Assembly (NCBI RefSeq): GCF_014207745.1
Contig: NZ_JACHJB010000001.1
Location: 2,356,001-2,420,000 of the forward strand
Length of the DNA stretch: 64,000 nucleotides
Direction of reading: 5' to 3'
DNA from: Nonomuraea muscovyensis
GTDB lineage: Bacteria; Actinomycetota; Actinomycetes; Streptosporangiales; Streptosporangiaceae
In this document: piece after piece, positions 1-8,991 of the stretch
How the letters are laid out: each line of letters begins with the position of its first letter
Numbering within the stretch: the stretch's first letter is position 1
Notes under the pieces: model-generated
What the model saw: only the letters and a program-made list of their open reading frames with translations
Database searches by the model: none
What the model was told of the DNA's origin: nothing
Translations under genes and position numbers: made by a program

Positions 1-1538
1 GTCTCCAGCCGGGCCACCGCGGCGGCCGTGAGCACGGTCGCGACGGTGAGCAGGTTCGTCGCCTCCCAGGACTCGGTGCAGGGCGCCACCTGGACGGGCG
101 TCCAGCGGGCGTCGCGCAGCGCGCGGGCCGTGCCGGCGAGGGAGTCCCGGGCCCGCAGGACGCCGGCCCCCCTGCTCATGTGCGCCTGGATCCTGGTCCT
201 GGCGCGCGGGTCGACCAGTCCGTCCGGCGTCCGGCTCGCGACGGGCTCGCCCGGCTCCGGCCGGCCTCCGGCGCGGTTGTCGCGGGCGATGTCCGCGGCT
301 ATGCGCTCGGCGAACACCAGCCCTTCCAGCAGCGAGTTGGACGCCAGCCGGTTGGCGCCGTGCACGCCGGTGCAGGCCACCTCGCCGCACGCGTACAGAC
401 CCTCGATGGACGTGCGGCCCATCAGGTCGGTACGGACGCCGCCGCTGGCGTAGTGGGCGGCCGGGGCGACGGGGATGGGCTCGCGGACCGGGTCGACGCC
501 GTGCTCGCGGCAGACCGCGTGGATGGTGGGGAACCTGGCCCGCCACCTCTCCTCGCCGAAGTGGCGGCCGTCGAGCAGCATGTGGTCGCGCCCGCTCTCG
601 CGCATCCTGCGCATGATGGCCTTGGCCACCACGTCACGCGGGGCCAGGTCGGCCAGCTCGTGCACGTCACGCATGAACGCCTCACCCGCGTGGTCGACGA
701 GGATCGCCCCCTCGCCCCTGACCGCCTCGGAGATCAGCGGCTGCTGGCCGGTCGAGTCCTCGCCCAGCCAGAGCACCGTGGGGTGGAACTGGACGAACTC
801 CAGGTCGCGGACCACCGCTCCGGCCCGCAGCGCCAGCGCCACCCCGTCGCCGGTGGAGACGACGGGGTTGGTCGTGGCGGCGTAGACCTGGCCCATGCCG
901 CCCGTGGCCAGCACCACGGCCCCGGCGTGCACGGCGCCCACCCCGTCGCGCGCGCCCTCGCCCATGACGTGCAGCGTCACGCCGCGCGCCCGGCCGCGGG
1001 CGTCCTTGAGCAGGTCGAGCACCAGCGCGTGCTCGACGACCTCGATCGCGCTCGCCCGCACCGCCTCGACCAGGGCGCGCTGCACCTCGGCACCCGTGGC
1101 GTCGCCACCCGCGTGCACGATGCGGTCGCGCCGGTGGCCGCCCTCGCGGGTGAGCTGGAGCCGCCCGCCGTCCGTCCGGTCGAAGCGCGCGCCGCGCGCC
1201 ATCAGCCGTCGCAGCGCGCCGGGCCCCTCGGTGACCAGCGTCCGCACGGCCCGCACGTCGCACAGCCCGACCCCGGCGAGCAGGGTGTCGTTCAGGTGCT
1301 CCTCGGGTGTGTCCTCCGGGTCGAGCACGGCCGCGATGCCGCCCTGCGCCCACCGGGTGGAGCCGGAGGAGAGCACGTCCTTGGTGACGACCAGGACCTT
1401 GGCGGCGGGGTCGAGCTCGGCGTACCGCAGCGCCACGGTGAGCCCGGCGATGCCGGAGCCCACGACGACCACGTCGGCCTCGACGACCCAGCCCGGGGCG
1501 GGAGCGGTCAACCGCAGCGGGATCGCGGGTGCACTCAT
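1..1538 (-). CDS. nadB: L-aspartate oxidase (3' end beyond window)
   Basis: Flavoenzyme that oxidises L-aspartate to iminoaspartate, the first step of de novo NAD synthesis. The visible 512 codons carry the N-terminal FAD dinucleotide motif GSGIAG, an SSGSTRWAQGG-type flavin segment, the substrate loop SEAVRGEGA and the HGANRLASNSLLEG block typical of NadB rather than of succinate dehydrogenase flavoprotein. The ATG at 1538 is preceded by a GAGGAGA ribosome-binding site. The gene runs off the left edge, so stop and C-terminus are unseen. It lies 77 nt downstream of panC on the same strand, a common actinobacterial arrangement, so it may be cotranscribed with the pantothenate genes. Confidence 0.93.
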   Translation of the reverse strand, partial: MSAPAIPLRLTAPAPGWVVEADVVVVGSGIAGLTVALRYAELDPAAKVLVVTKDVLSSGSTRWAQGGIAAVLDPEDTPEEHLNDTLLAGVGLCDVRAVRTLVTEGPGALRRLMARGARFDRTDGGRLQLTREGGHRRDRIVHAGGDATGAEVQRALVEAVRASAIEVVEHALVLDLLKDARGRARGVTLHVMGEGARDGVGAVHAGAVVLATGGMGQVYAATTNPVVSTGDGVALALRAGAVVRDLEFVQFHPTVLWLGEDSTGQQPLISEAVRGEGAILVDHAGEAFMRDVHELADLAPRDVVAKAIMRRMRESGRDHMLLDGRHFGEERWRARFPTIHAVCREHGVDPVREPIPVAPAAHYASGGVRTDLMGRTSIEGLYACGEVACTGVHGANRLASNSLLEGLVFAERIAADIARDNRAGGRPEPGEPVASRTPDGLVDPRARTRIQAHMSRGAGVLRARDSLAGTARALRDARWTPVQVAPCTESWEATNLLTVATVLTAAAVARLE

Positions 1539-1563
1539 GGGGGTCTCCTCGTCGGAGCGATTT

Positions 1564-1606
1564 CGTCACAATGACGATAACGCCCGGCGCGGGATGCCCC
1601 ATCCCG
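1564..1606. promoter_or_regulatory. panC-nadB gap: 13-bp palindrome and hairpin
   Basis: Two inverted repeats lie in the short panC-nadB gap. At 1564-1576 is a perfect CGTCA-CAA-TGACG palindrome, 25 nt upstream of the nadB start. At 1590-1606 is a 7-bp stem with a 3-nt loop just past the panC stop. The first could be an operator and the second a weak terminator for panC; no T-tract follows, so both roles are inferred. Confidence 0.3.
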
Positions 1607-1615
1607 GGGGCGGGG

Positions 1616-2443
1616 CTACAGCGTCACGGTGACGTTGTCGATGAGCCGGGTGGTGCCGACCTTGGCGGCCACCGCGAGCACGGCCTCCCCGGCGTAGGAG
1701 TCGGGGACCTCGGTGAACGTGGCCGGATCCACGAGCACCAGGTAGTCGACCGCCAGCCCGGGAGGCGCCTCGTCCAGCACCGCCCGCGCCGCCGCCCGGA
1801 CCTCGGCGGGGGTGGACCGCTCGGCGCCGGCGCGCAGGGCGCCGGACAGGGACAGCGCCACCCGGCGGTCGTCGGCGGACAGGTAGCGGTTGCGGCTCGA
1901 CAGGGCCAGCCCGTCGGGCTCGCGTACCGTGGGCACGCCGAGGATCTCGATCGGCAGGTCGAGGTCGGCGACCATGCGGCGGATCAGGGCGAGCTGCTGG
2001 GCGTCCTTCTGGCCGAAGGCGGCGAGGTCGGGGCTCACCAGGTTGAACAGCTTGAGCACGACCGTGAGCACGCCGTCGAAGTGACCCGGCCGGCTGGCGC
2101 CCTCCACGAGCGTGCCCATGAGGCCCGAGCTCACCCCGACCTGGCGGTCGGGGTGGTACATGGTCTGCACGGAGGGGGCGAACACCACGCTCACGCCCTC
2201 TTCCCGGCACGCCTCCAGGTCGGCGGCGAACGTGCGGGGATAGCGCGAGTAGTCCTCGTTCGGCCCGAACTGCAGGGGGTTGACGAAGATGCTCACCACG
2301 ACCTGGTCGGCACGGCCCCGAGCCTCGCGGATCAGCGTGCGGTGGCCCTCGTGCAGCGCGCCCATCGTGGGCACCAGCGCCACCCGCCCCTCCCCCCTGG
2401 CCTTGACCAGGTCGGACCGGTCCTCGGCGACGATCAGGTCCAT
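1616..2443 (-). CDS. panC: Pantothenate synthetase
   Basis: ATP-dependent condensation of pantoate and beta-alanine to pantothenate, the last step of vitamin B5 synthesis. At 275 aa it has the usual family length. The ATP-binding signature [10 protein letters not shown] is at residues 25-34, FGQKDAQQ lies mid-protein and the KMSKS-like loop LSSRN comes later. The ATG at 2443 overlaps the end of the upstream DUF2520 gene by 10 bp, and GGAGG sits directly before it, so the pair is translationally coupled. Cytosolic enzyme; assignment is secure. Confidence 0.97.
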   Translation of the reverse strand: MDLIVAEDRSDLVKARGEGRVALVPTMGALHEGHRTLIREARGRADQVVVSIFVNPLQFGPNEDYSRYPRTFAADLEACREEGVSVVFAPSVQTMYHPDRQVGVSSGLMGTLVEGASRPGHFDGVLTVVLKLFNLVSPDLAAFGQKDAQQLALIRRMVADLDLPIEILGVPTVREPDGLALSSRNRYLSADDRRVALSLSGALRAGAERSTPAEVRAAARAVLDEAPPGLAVDYLVLVDPATFTEVPDSYAGEAVLAVAAKVGTTRLIDNVTVTL

Positions 2444-3324
2444 ATGTTGCCTCCCAGCGCGTCCAGCAGGCGCTCGGCCTCCTCGGGCTTCAGCAGCCCG
2501 GCGGCGAGCGCGCGGTCGGCGGTGAGCCTAGCGAGCGCGATGTAGGCGTCCGCCGCCTCGGGTGCCGCCAGGATGAGCGCGTCGACGTGCTTGCGCACCG
2601 TGCCCGCGTCGCCGCGCACCACGGGACCGGTGAGCCCGGCGATGCCCAGCCGCAGCACGTTGTCCAGGGCCGCGCCGAGCAGCGGGCCGAGCATCCGGCC
2701 GGGATGGTCGACGCCGATGCGGCGCAGCAGCTCCGACGACTCGGCGATGAGCGTGACCATGTGGTTGGCCGCCCCGGCCAGCGCCGCGTGGTAGAGGGCG
2801 CGGTCGGAGTCGGCGATCCACACCGGCTCGCCGCCCATCTCGATGACCAGGGCCTCGGCGATGGGCCGCAGCGGGTCCGGCGCCGTCACCCCGAACGAGC
2901 AGCCGGTGATCCGGTTGAGGTCGTCGTCACGGCCGGTGAACGTCATCACCGGGTGCAGCGCGAACGGCAGCGCCCCCATCCGGGACGCCGGCTCCAGCAC
3001 CGACAGGCCGTAGGCGCCGCTGGTGTGCACCAGCAGCTTGCCCCGCAGTTCGACGCCGGTGGCGGCCAGCCCGTTCACCAGGTCGGGCAGCGCGTCGTCG
3101 GGCACCGTGAGCAGGATCAGCTCCGCCGCCGCGACCACGTCCTCGGGCCGGACGGGCACGACGCCCAGCCGCTCGGCGGCCCACCTGATCGAGGTGTCGG
3201 ACACCCCGCCCGCCGCGACGATCCGGTGCCCGGCCTGCGCGAGCGCCGCGCCGAGCGCGGAGCCCACGCGTCCCGCTCCCAGCACTCCGACGGCCAGCCG
3301 TGCCGGCCGATCATTTGCGTCCAT
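2434..3324 (-). CDS. Rossmann-fold/DUF2520 dehydrogenase-like protein
   Basis: A 296-aa protein with an N-terminal NAD(P)-binding fold ([13 protein letters not shown] at about residues 13-25) followed by a DUF2520 C-terminal domain. The family resembles beta-hydroxyacid and F420-dependent dehydrogenases and is found next to panC in actinobacteria; the reaction is unproven, and a ketopantoate-reductase-like role is only an inference from context. The ATG at 3324 is chosen because the Rossmann strand starts 10 residues later; an upstream in-frame start at 3411 would add 29 residues with no family similarity. First gene of the panC(-nadB) unit. Confidence 0.85.
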   Translation of the reverse strand: MDANDRPARLAVGVLGAGRVGSALGAALAQAGHRIVAAGGVSDTSIRWAAERLGVVPVRPEDVVAAAELILLTVPDDALPDLVNGLAATGVELRGKLLVHTSGAYGLSVLEPASRMGALPFALHPVMTFTGRDDDLNRITGCSFGVTAPDPLRPIAEALVIEMGGEPVWIADSDRALYHAALAGAANHMVTLIAESSELLRRIGVDHPGRMLGPLLGAALDNVLRLGIAGLTGPVVRGDAGTVRKHVDALILAAPEAADAYIALARLTADRALAAGLLKPEEAERLLDALGGNIWT

Positions 3325-3759
3325 GACGTCCCACCCCTGTCGACCTGATGGCACTGCCGCCCAGCGTAACGGCCGGGCCTGACTGCGCACGTGACGGGGG
3401 TTTTGCCGCATGTTGAGTTAACGACAAAACAGACAAGGGCACACGAGTCTGTGCACCCCTGTCGAAAGAGATGAGGAGAGGGGTTGACCGGATGGCAGCG
3501 GGCGCCGAGTCCACCGCCGGACCCGACGCCCGCCCCTGACCAGCGACCCCTTGAGAGGTGCGCACGCGCGGCCGGCCAACCGCCGACTGGACCGGCCGGC
3601 GGACGGAGCCCGGACCGGTCAACGGCCCGGGCTCTACGTCGTGCGCGCCGTCTCCGGCTCGGCGCCGCGGCGACAACGCAAAGGTTACCGCAAGGCCGCC
3701 ACAGCACGCGGTCACGCGATCACGTTCCGTGTCACCGCTGATCATGAGATAGTCCAGGC
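3325..3759. other. Divergent intergenic region
   Basis: This 435-bp gap separates the leftward panC group from the rightward methyltransferase gene. I see no convincing gene. It holds a small inverted repeat (GCACA/TGTGC, 3439-3454) and a 15-codon ORF after a GAGGAGAGGGG stretch near 3490, which I do not call as a gene. The likely methyltransferase promoter is at its right end. Confidence 0.5.
3725..3753 (+). promoter_or_regulatory. Putative promoter of a leaderless mRNA
   Basis: TTCCGT (3725-3730), a 17-bp spacer and GATAGT (3748-3753). The -10 box ends 6 nt before the ATG at 3760 and there is no Shine-Dalgarno sequence, so transcription probably starts at the start codon. Leaderless mRNAs are frequent in actinomycetes. 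Confidence 0.5.
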
Positions 3760-4722
3760 ATGTGGCTCACCTGGCGTGCCGCGATGGAACGCGCGCTCTA
3801 CGGCGAGGACGGCTTCTACCTGCGCGAACGCCCCTCCGGTCACTTCCGCACCTCGGTCAGCGCCACGCCCGCGTTCGCCGAGGCGGTCCTCGCGCTGCTC
3901 ATGGAGGTCGACGCCGAGCTGGGCGGGCCGCCGACGCTCGACCTGGTCGACATCGGCGCCGGCGAGGGCCTGCTGGCGGGCCACGTGCTGGAGGCCGCCG
4001 GTCCGAAACTGCGCGAACGGCTGCGCATCACGGCCGTCGAGCTGTCCCCCCGGCCCGCCGGGCTGCCGGAGCCGATCGCCTGGAGCGCCACCGTCCCGGC
4101 CGCGATCCACGGGCTGGCCATCGCGAACGAGTGGCTGGACAACGTCCCGCTCGACGTGGCCGAGCAGACACCTGACGGGCCACGCCTGGTCATGGTGCAC
4201 ACCCGCACGGGCGAGGAGCGGCTGGGCGGCCCGCTGGAGCCGGCCGACCGCGCGTGGCTCGACCGATGGTGGCCGCCGGTCGCCCTGGGGGCGCGCGTCG
4301 AGCTGGGCGGGCCCAGGGACGCCGCCTGGGCGTCGGTCGTGACCCGGCTCGACCGGGGCCGGGCGATCGCCATCGATTATGCACACCCTGTGGATAACCG
4401 GCCGCCTCATGGCACGCTCACCGGATACCGTGACGGCTCGGTCGTGACGCCCATACCGGACGGCACCTGCGACATCACCGCGCATGTGGCGCTCGACGCC
4501 TGCGCCGCGGCCGGCGAGCGGGCCGGCGCGATATCCACAACCTTGTCCACACAGCGGGCCGCGCTGCGCGCCCTGGGCGTCACCGGCCACCGCCCGCCGC
4601 TGGAGCTGGCGCGAGAGGATCCGCGCGGATATCTGCGGGCGCTGGCACGCGCTTCGGAGGAGGGCGAGCTGATCGATCCGAACGGGCTGGGCGGCTTCGG
4701 CTGGCTCGCCCAGACCCGCTGA
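3760..4722 (+). CDS. SAM-dependent methyltransferase, MidA/NDUFAF7 family
   Basis: A 320-aa class I methyltransferase of the COG1565 family. The SAM-binding motif I (VDIGAGEGLLAGH) is at about residues 62-74, followed by AVELSPRP and the ANEWLDNVPLDV segment that replaces motif IV in this family. The mitochondrial homologue NDUFAF7 methylates an arginine of complex I; the bacterial substrate is unknown. A stand-alone complex I subunit gene (nuoD) lies 4 kb downstream, but a functional link is only a suggestion. The gene stands alone, probably on a leaderless transcript, and ends 6 bp from the convergent P450 gene. Confidence 0.85.
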   Translation: MWLTWRAAMERALYGEDGFYLRERPSGHFRTSVSATPAFAEAVLALLMEVDAELGGPPTLDLVDIGAGEGLLAGHVLEAAGPKLRERLRITAVELSPRPAGLPEPIAWSATVPAAIHGLAIANEWLDNVPLDVAEQTPDGPRLVMVHTRTGEERLGGPLEPADRAWLDRWWPPVALGARVELGGPRDAAWASVVTRLDRGRAIAIDYAHPVDNRPPHGTLTGYRDGSVVTPIPDGTCDITAHVALDACAAAGERAGAISTTLSTQRAALRALGVTGHRPPLELAREDPRGYLRALARASEEGELIDPNGLGGFGWLAQTR

Positions 4723-4728
4723 TTCCCG

Positions 4729-5919
4729 CTAGGCGACCGCGAGGTCCAGCGAGTGAAGACCGCGGATGACGTAGCCGGGCTTCCACTCCGGCTCGCGCAG
4801 CAGCTCCAGCCGGTCGGCCCGGTCGAGCAGCGCCCCGAACGACTCGATCAGCTCGATGCGGGCCAGCGGCGCGCCGAGGCAGAAGTGGATGCCCGCCCCG
4901 AACGAGATGTGCGGGTTGTCGGCGCGCCCCACGTCGAGCCGGTCGGGGTCGGCGAACACCTCGGGGTCGCGGTTGGCCGAGCCGAACAGCAGCGCCACCT
5001 CGCTCCCGCGCGGGATCCGGGTGCCGTGCACCTCGATGTCCTCCAGCACCCACCGCTCGAACATCTGCAGCGGGGTGTCCCACCGCATCAGCTCCTCGAC
5101 CGCCGTGGGCAGCAGGCTCCGATCCTCGCGCAGCCGGGTCAGCTCGGCGGGGTTGCGGAACAGCGACCACCAGCCGTTGCCGGTCACGTTCACGGTGGCC
5201 TCGTGGCCCGCGTTCAGCAGCAGCACGCAGGTGCCGACCAGCTCGTCCTCGGTCAGCTCGTCGATCTGCGCCAGGGCGGAGATCAGGTCCTCGCCGGGGC
5301 GTGACGCCCGCTCGCGGGCCAGGCCCCTGAGGTAACCGGCGAACTCGTCGGCCGCCCGGACCGCCGTGTGCTGCGCCTCCGGCGACGGGTTGAGCTCGTA
5401 CATGCCGCAGATGTCCGCCGACCAGGGGCGCAGCAGCGGACGGTCGGCCTCGGGCACGCCGAGCATGTCGGCGATCACCGTCACCGGCAACGGCTCGGCC
5501 ACCTCGGCGATCAGGTCGCCGCCGCCCTTCTCCACGAACGTGTCGACCAGGCCGGCGGCGATGGCGCGGACCCGAGGCCGCAGTGACTCGACCATGCGCG
5601 GGGTGAACGCCCGGGAGACCAGGCGGCGCAACCGGGTGTGGACCGGCGGCTCGACATCGAGCATGCCGGCCCTGACCACCCGCCAGAACGGCTCCTGGAA
5701 CTCCGGCTCCGGCTCCCGCCCGAACTCCTCGTGGGTGGCCGTGTGAAGGTAGGCCCGGCCCAGCCGGCGATCCCTGAGCAGGGCGTTGACGTCGGCGTAC
5801 CGGGAGATCAGCCACTGCCCGGTCGGCTCGAAGTAGCTGACGGGCGCGTCGCGCCTCAGCTCGGCGTAGGCGTCGTAGGGGTGGGCGACGAAATCCGGAT
5901 TCCAGGGGTCAAAGCGCAC
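4729..5919 (-). CDS. Cytochrome P450
   Basis: A 396-aa soluble bacterial P450. The heme-binding loop FGAGIHFCLG gives Cys347 as axial ligand. The I-helix motif AGHEATVN has Ala where the usual conserved Thr of AGxxT sits two residues later, and the K-helix ExxR is EELMR. Such CYPs hydroxylate small hydrophobic compounds with electrons from ferredoxin partners, none of which are encoded nearby. Substrate cannot be predicted. It follows the terC-like gene on the same strand after only 9 nt, so cotranscription is plausible. Confidence 0.93.
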   Translation of the reverse strand: MRFDPWNPDFVAHPYDAYAELRRDAPVSYFEPTGQWLISRYADVNALLRDRRLGRAYLHTATHEEFGREPEPEFQEPFWRVVRAGMLDVEPPVHTRLRRLVSRAFTPRMVESLRPRVRAIAAGLVDTFVEKGGGDLIAEVAEPLPVTVIADMLGVPEADRPLLRPWSADICGMYELNPSPEAQHTAVRAADEFAGYLRGLARERASRPGEDLISALAQIDELTEDELVGTCVLLLNAGHEATVNVTGNGWWSLFRNPAELTRLREDRSLLPTAVEELMRWDTPLQMFERWVLEDIEVHGTRIPRGSEVALLFGSANRDPEVFADPDRLDVGRADNPHISFGAGIHFCLGAPLARIELIESFGALLDRADRLELLREPEWKPGYVIRGLHSLDLAVA

Positions 5920-5928
5920 ACCTGCATC

Positions 5929-6660
5929 TTACGGAGTGGTCTCCCGCTGCTTGGTGTGCCGGCTGCGCATCCGGATGTTGAGCATCTCGACGATGACCGA
6001 GAACGCCATCGCGAAGTAGATGTAGCCCTTGGGGATGTGCTGGTCGAGCCCCTCGGCGATGAGGACCACGCCGATGAGCACGAGGAACGCCAGGGCCAGC
6101 ATCTTGATGCTCGGGTGCCGGTCCACGAACCTGCTGATCGGCCCGGAGGCGACCAGCATCACGAGGACCGCCGCGACCACGGCCGCGATCATCACGCCCA
6201 GCTCGTCCACCATGCCGACCGCGGTGATCACCGAGTCGAGGGAGAAGACCACGTCCAGGATCATGATCTGGACGATGACCGAGGTGAAGGAGGTGGCGGC
6301 CCTCTTCTTGCCGTCGCCCTCCTTCAGCTCCATGCTGTGCCCGATCTCGGTCACGCTCTTGGCGAGCAGGAAGAGCCCGCCCAGCAGGAGGATCAGGTCG
6401 CGCCCCGAGATCTCCTCGCCGAACACCTCGAACAACGGCTCCGTCAGCCGCACCACCCACGACAGCGCCAGCAGCAGGAGCAACCGCGAGATCAACGCGG
6501 CTCCGAGCCCCAGTACCCGCGCTCTGTCGCGCTGCTCGGGCGGCAGCTTGCCCGCCAGGATGGAGATGAAGATGATGTTGTCGATGCCCAGGACGATCTC
6601 CAGGGCGACGAGCGTGAAGAACCCTATCCAGATCTGCGGGTCGCTCACCCAGTCCAACAT
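5929..6660 (-). CDS. TerC family integral membrane protein
   Basis: A 243-aa polytopic membrane protein with about seven hydrophobic segments. Two membrane-embedded acidic motifs typical of TerC proteins, GIDNIIF and SLDSVITA, are present. Characterised TerC-family members export manganese or assist metal loading of exported enzymes; the older tellurium-resistance label comes from plasmid homologues. The start is set at 6660 because a strong GGAGGT lies 8 nt upstream; the longer reading from 6702 adds 14 residues without a ribosome-binding site. The P450 gene follows 9 nt later. Confidence 0.88.
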   Translation of the reverse strand: MLDWVSDPQIWIGFFTLVALEIVLGIDNIIFISILAGKLPPEQRDRARVLGLGAALISRLLLLLALSWVVRLTEPLFEVFGEEISGRDLILLLGGLFLLAKSVTEIGHSMELKEGDGKKRAATSFTSVIVQIMILDVVFSLDSVITAVGMVDELGVMIAAVVAAVLVMLVASGPISRFVDRHPSIKMLALAFLVLIGVVLIAEGLDQHIPKGYIYFAMAFSVIVEMLNIRMRSRHTKQRETTP

Positions 6661-6729
6661 GTCCTTACCTCCAAGGTTCTCGGGGGATGTACCCGGAGGC
6701 AACGGTTGAAGCGTCCCGAGAGTTCGCGG

Positions 6730-6760
6730 TTGCGAATCACGGGTGAGTGTCGGTTATAGT
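6730..6760 (+). promoter_or_regulatory. Sigma-70-type promoter of the riboswitch leader
   Basis: TTGCGA (6730-6735), 19-bp spacer, TATAGT (6755-6760). The predicted start near 6767 falls just before the 5' end of the SAM-IV riboswitch, which supports the assignment. Confidence 0.6.
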
Positions 6761-6769
6761 GCAGCTCGT

Positions 6770-6885
6770 AGGTCATGAGTGCCAGCGCCAAGCCCCGGCT
6801 CGCTGGCCGGCAACCCTCGCGTCCGCGGCGGGGTGCCCCGGGTGAGGACCTGGTCCGTCACGAGGTGTGGCGGGCAAGCGCGGGC
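6770..6885 (+). ncRNA. SAM-IV riboswitch
   Basis: The leader has the actinobacterial SAM-IV layout: GGTCATGAGTGCCAGCG at the 5' end, P2 arms GCCAGCG (6781-6787) and CGCTGGC (6801-6807), the conserved CCGGCAACC internal loop, a P3 stem with GC-rich pseudoknot loop, and P1 closed by GGTC (6771-6774) with GACC (6847-6850). A further stem follows outside P1, which separates SAM-IV from SAM-I. These RNAs bind S-adenosylmethionine and repress downstream sulfur or methionine genes. No intrinsic terminator is obvious before the AGGAGGT at 6920, so control of translation initiation is my inference. Confidence 0.85.
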
Positions 6886-6932
6886 TCCATGGCTGCTTCC
6901 GGGGGCCCGATGGCCCCGTAGGAGGTATCGCC

Positions 6933-8246
6933 GTGTCCACTCTGACGATCTTCAACTCCGTGCCGGCCCAGGCCGCCGCGTCCCACGACCCCCGCCCTGA
7001 CGCGCCGCGGCCGATCCCGGCCGTGCTGGGCGCCGACCTGGAGGTACCGGTCAAGGGCGGCCGGCTGGTCGGGTACGCCAACCTCGACTACGCCGCGAGC
7101 GCCCCCTGTCTGGAGCCGGTCAGCGCCGCCGTCGCCGCCGCGCTCCCGGCATACTCCAGCGTGCACCGCGGCGCGGGGTACGCCTCCCAGCTCACCACCG
7201 CCCGCTACGAGCAGGCCCGCCACACCGTGCGGGCGTTCGCGGGCGCCCGTCCCGACGACGCCGTGGTCTTCACGCGCAACACCACCGACGCCACCAACCT
7301 GCTCGCCCGCTGCCTGCCCGAGGGCACCACCGTCGTGGTGTTCGACAGCGAGCACCACGCCTCCCTGCTGCCCTGGGAGCGGTCCGTACGCCTGGCGCCG
7401 CCCGCCTTCCCCGGCGAGGCGGTGCGCGCGGCCGACGAGGCGCTGGCGGCCGTCGACGGGCCCAAGCTGCTCGTGGTCACCGCCGCCTCCAACGTCACCG
7501 GCGAGCTGTGGCCGATCGCGGCGCTGGCGCACATCGCGCACCGCCACGGCGCCCGCGTCCTGGTCGACGCCGCCCAACTCGTTCCGCACCGGCCGCTCAA
7601 CCTGACCGCCCTCGACCTCGACTACGTGGCCTTCTCCGGGCACAAGCTGTACGCGCCGTTCGGCGCCGGGGTGCTGGTCGGTCGGCGCGACTGGCTGGCG
7701 GCCGGCGAGCCGTACCTCAAGGGGGGCGGCGCGGTCCGCTCGGTGGGGACCGCCGACGAGGGGCCGGCCGGCGTCGACTGGTACGACGACCCGGAGCCGC
7801 GGCACGAGGCGGGCACGCCGAACGTGCTGGGCGCCATCGCCATCGCCGCCGCCTGCGACGCGCTGACCGCCACCGGGTGGGACACGCTGGTGTGCGAGGA
7901 GGAGCGGCTCATCGCGCGGCTGCGCGCCGGGCTGGCCGCGATCGCCGGGGTGCGGGAACTGTCGCTGTGGGGGCCGGACCACCCGCGCGTGGGCATCGTC
8001 TCGTTCACCGTGGACGGCTACTCCGCGCGGGAGGTCGCCGAGGCGCTGTCCGGCGAGTACGGGATCGGGGTGCGCGACGGGAAGTTCTGCGCGCACCCGT
8101 TCCTCCGGCACCTGCTGGGCGAGTCCGGCGGCGGCTGCGAGGACGGCACGGCCTCGGCGGTGCGGGCGTCGATCGGCATCGGCACCACCGAGGAGCACGT
8201 GGACCGGCTGGTCGCGGCCGTGCGCGACCTCGCCTCCCGCGCGTAG
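6933..8246 (+). CDS. Class V aminotransferase (cysteine desulfurase-like)
   Basis: A 437-aa PLP enzyme of the NifS/Csd fold. The PLP lysine is in FSGHKLYAPFGAG, preceded by VDAAQLVPH and the cofactor-phosphate segment FTRNTTDATN. The GTG at 6933 is chosen because AGGAGGT lies 6 nt upstream; an in-frame ATG at 6867 lies within the riboswitch. Relatives include cysteine desulfurases and lyases of the SufS/EgtE type. The SAM-IV riboswitch directly upstream shows that the cell treats this as a sulfur or methionine-cycle gene. The exact substrate is open. Confidence 0.88.
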   Translation: MSTLTIFNSVPAQAAASHDPRPDAPRPIPAVLGADLEVPVKGGRLVGYANLDYAASAPCLEPVSAAVAAALPAYSSVHRGAGYASQLTTARYEQARHTVRAFAGARPDDAVVFTRNTTDATNLLARCLPEGTTVVVFDSEHHASLLPWERSVRLAPPAFPGEAVRAADEALAAVDGPKLLVVTAASNVTGELWPIAALAHIAHRHGARVLVDAAQLVPHRPLNLTALDLDYVAFSGHKLYAPFGAGVLVGRRDWLAAGEPYLKGGGAVRSVGTADEGPAGVDWYDDPEPRHEAGTPNVLGAIAIAAACDALTATGWDTLVCEEERLIARLRAGLAAIAGVRELSLWGPDHPRVGIVSFTVDGYSAREVAEALSGEYGIGVRDGKFCAHPFLRHLLGESGGGCEDGTASAVRASIGIGTTEEHVDRLVAAVRDLASRA

Positions 8247-8253
8247 CCCCGGG

Positions 8254-8844
8254 TCAGCGGTTGGGTGGCCTGCGCTTGGTGGGGTCGTCGGTGAACATCG
8301 AGTCGATGTCGCTCATGTCCTCGCGGGTCATGTCACCCCGCGGGGCGGTGCCCTGCGGGGCGGTGCCCTGCGGCGGCACGCCGCCGGGCCCGCTCGCCGG
8401 GATGCCCTCCCTGTCCAGGCGGCGCCGCTCCCTCTTGCGTGACCAGGCCCCGTGGATGATCCCGTCGATCCCGAACCGGCCACCGCCCGCTCCTATGAGC
8501 ATGAGGCAGAGCGCGGCCAGCCCGGCGGCGAACTCCCAGCCCCCATCGCTGACGAACATGCCGTTCGGAGCGTGGACGAAGGCGATGGCGCCGAGCCCCA
8601 CGACGAACCAGGCGAGCGCCGCGAGCCGTACCAGGAAGCCGATGATCAGCAGGATGCCGCCGATCACCTCGGCGGCGATCGTGAACGCGGCGGCGACCTC
8701 GGGCAGCGGCACTCCGGTCTGGGTGAACTGCTGCGTCGTGGCTCCCAGGCCGCTCTGCCACTTCTGCCAGCCGTGCGCCACGAGGATCACGCCGAGCGTC
8801 ACGCGCGCGATGAGCGCGGTGACGTCGAACACAAACCTCTTCAT
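8254..8844 (-). CDS. DoxX family membrane protein
   Basis: A 196-aa protein with four transmembrane helices in the first 130 residues, the DoxX core (LGVILVAHGWQKW near the N-terminus), then a hydrophilic, proline- and arginine-rich cytoplasmic tail of about 60 residues that includes a short GTAPQ repeat. DoxX-like proteins partner redox systems such as thiosulfate:quinone oxidoreductase or mycobacterial SodA/SseA, but many have no known role. GGGGGGAGAAA precedes the ATG. It is convergent with the aminotransferase (7-bp gap); no partner gene is adjacent. Confidence 0.85.
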   Translation of the reverse strand: MKRFVFDVTALIARVTLGVILVAHGWQKWQSGLGATTQQFTQTGVPLPEVAAAFTIAAEVIGGILLIIGFLVRLAALAWFVVGLGAIAFVHAPNGMFVSDGGWEFAAGLAALCLMLIGAGGGRFGIDGIIHGAWSRKRERRRLDREGIPASGPGGVPPQGTAPQGTAPRGDMTREDMSDIDSMFTDDPTKRRPPNR

Positions 8845-8991
8845 GGTGGTTTCTCCCCCCGTTTCCTGCTATATGTCCCCCCGTCGGAATCCGGGATGCG
8901 CGTCCATACCGTTCCTTGACCCTCCCCGGCGTCCGCCCCTGCGTCCGCCCCTGCGCTGGCCCGCCCCGGCGGCCGGTGGCAGCATGGCCTT

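Noticed and set aside
3480..3540. 15-codon leader peptide after GAGGAGAGGGG
   Set aside because: Plausible ribosome-binding site, but no regulatory codons or attenuator structure and no gene immediately downstream.
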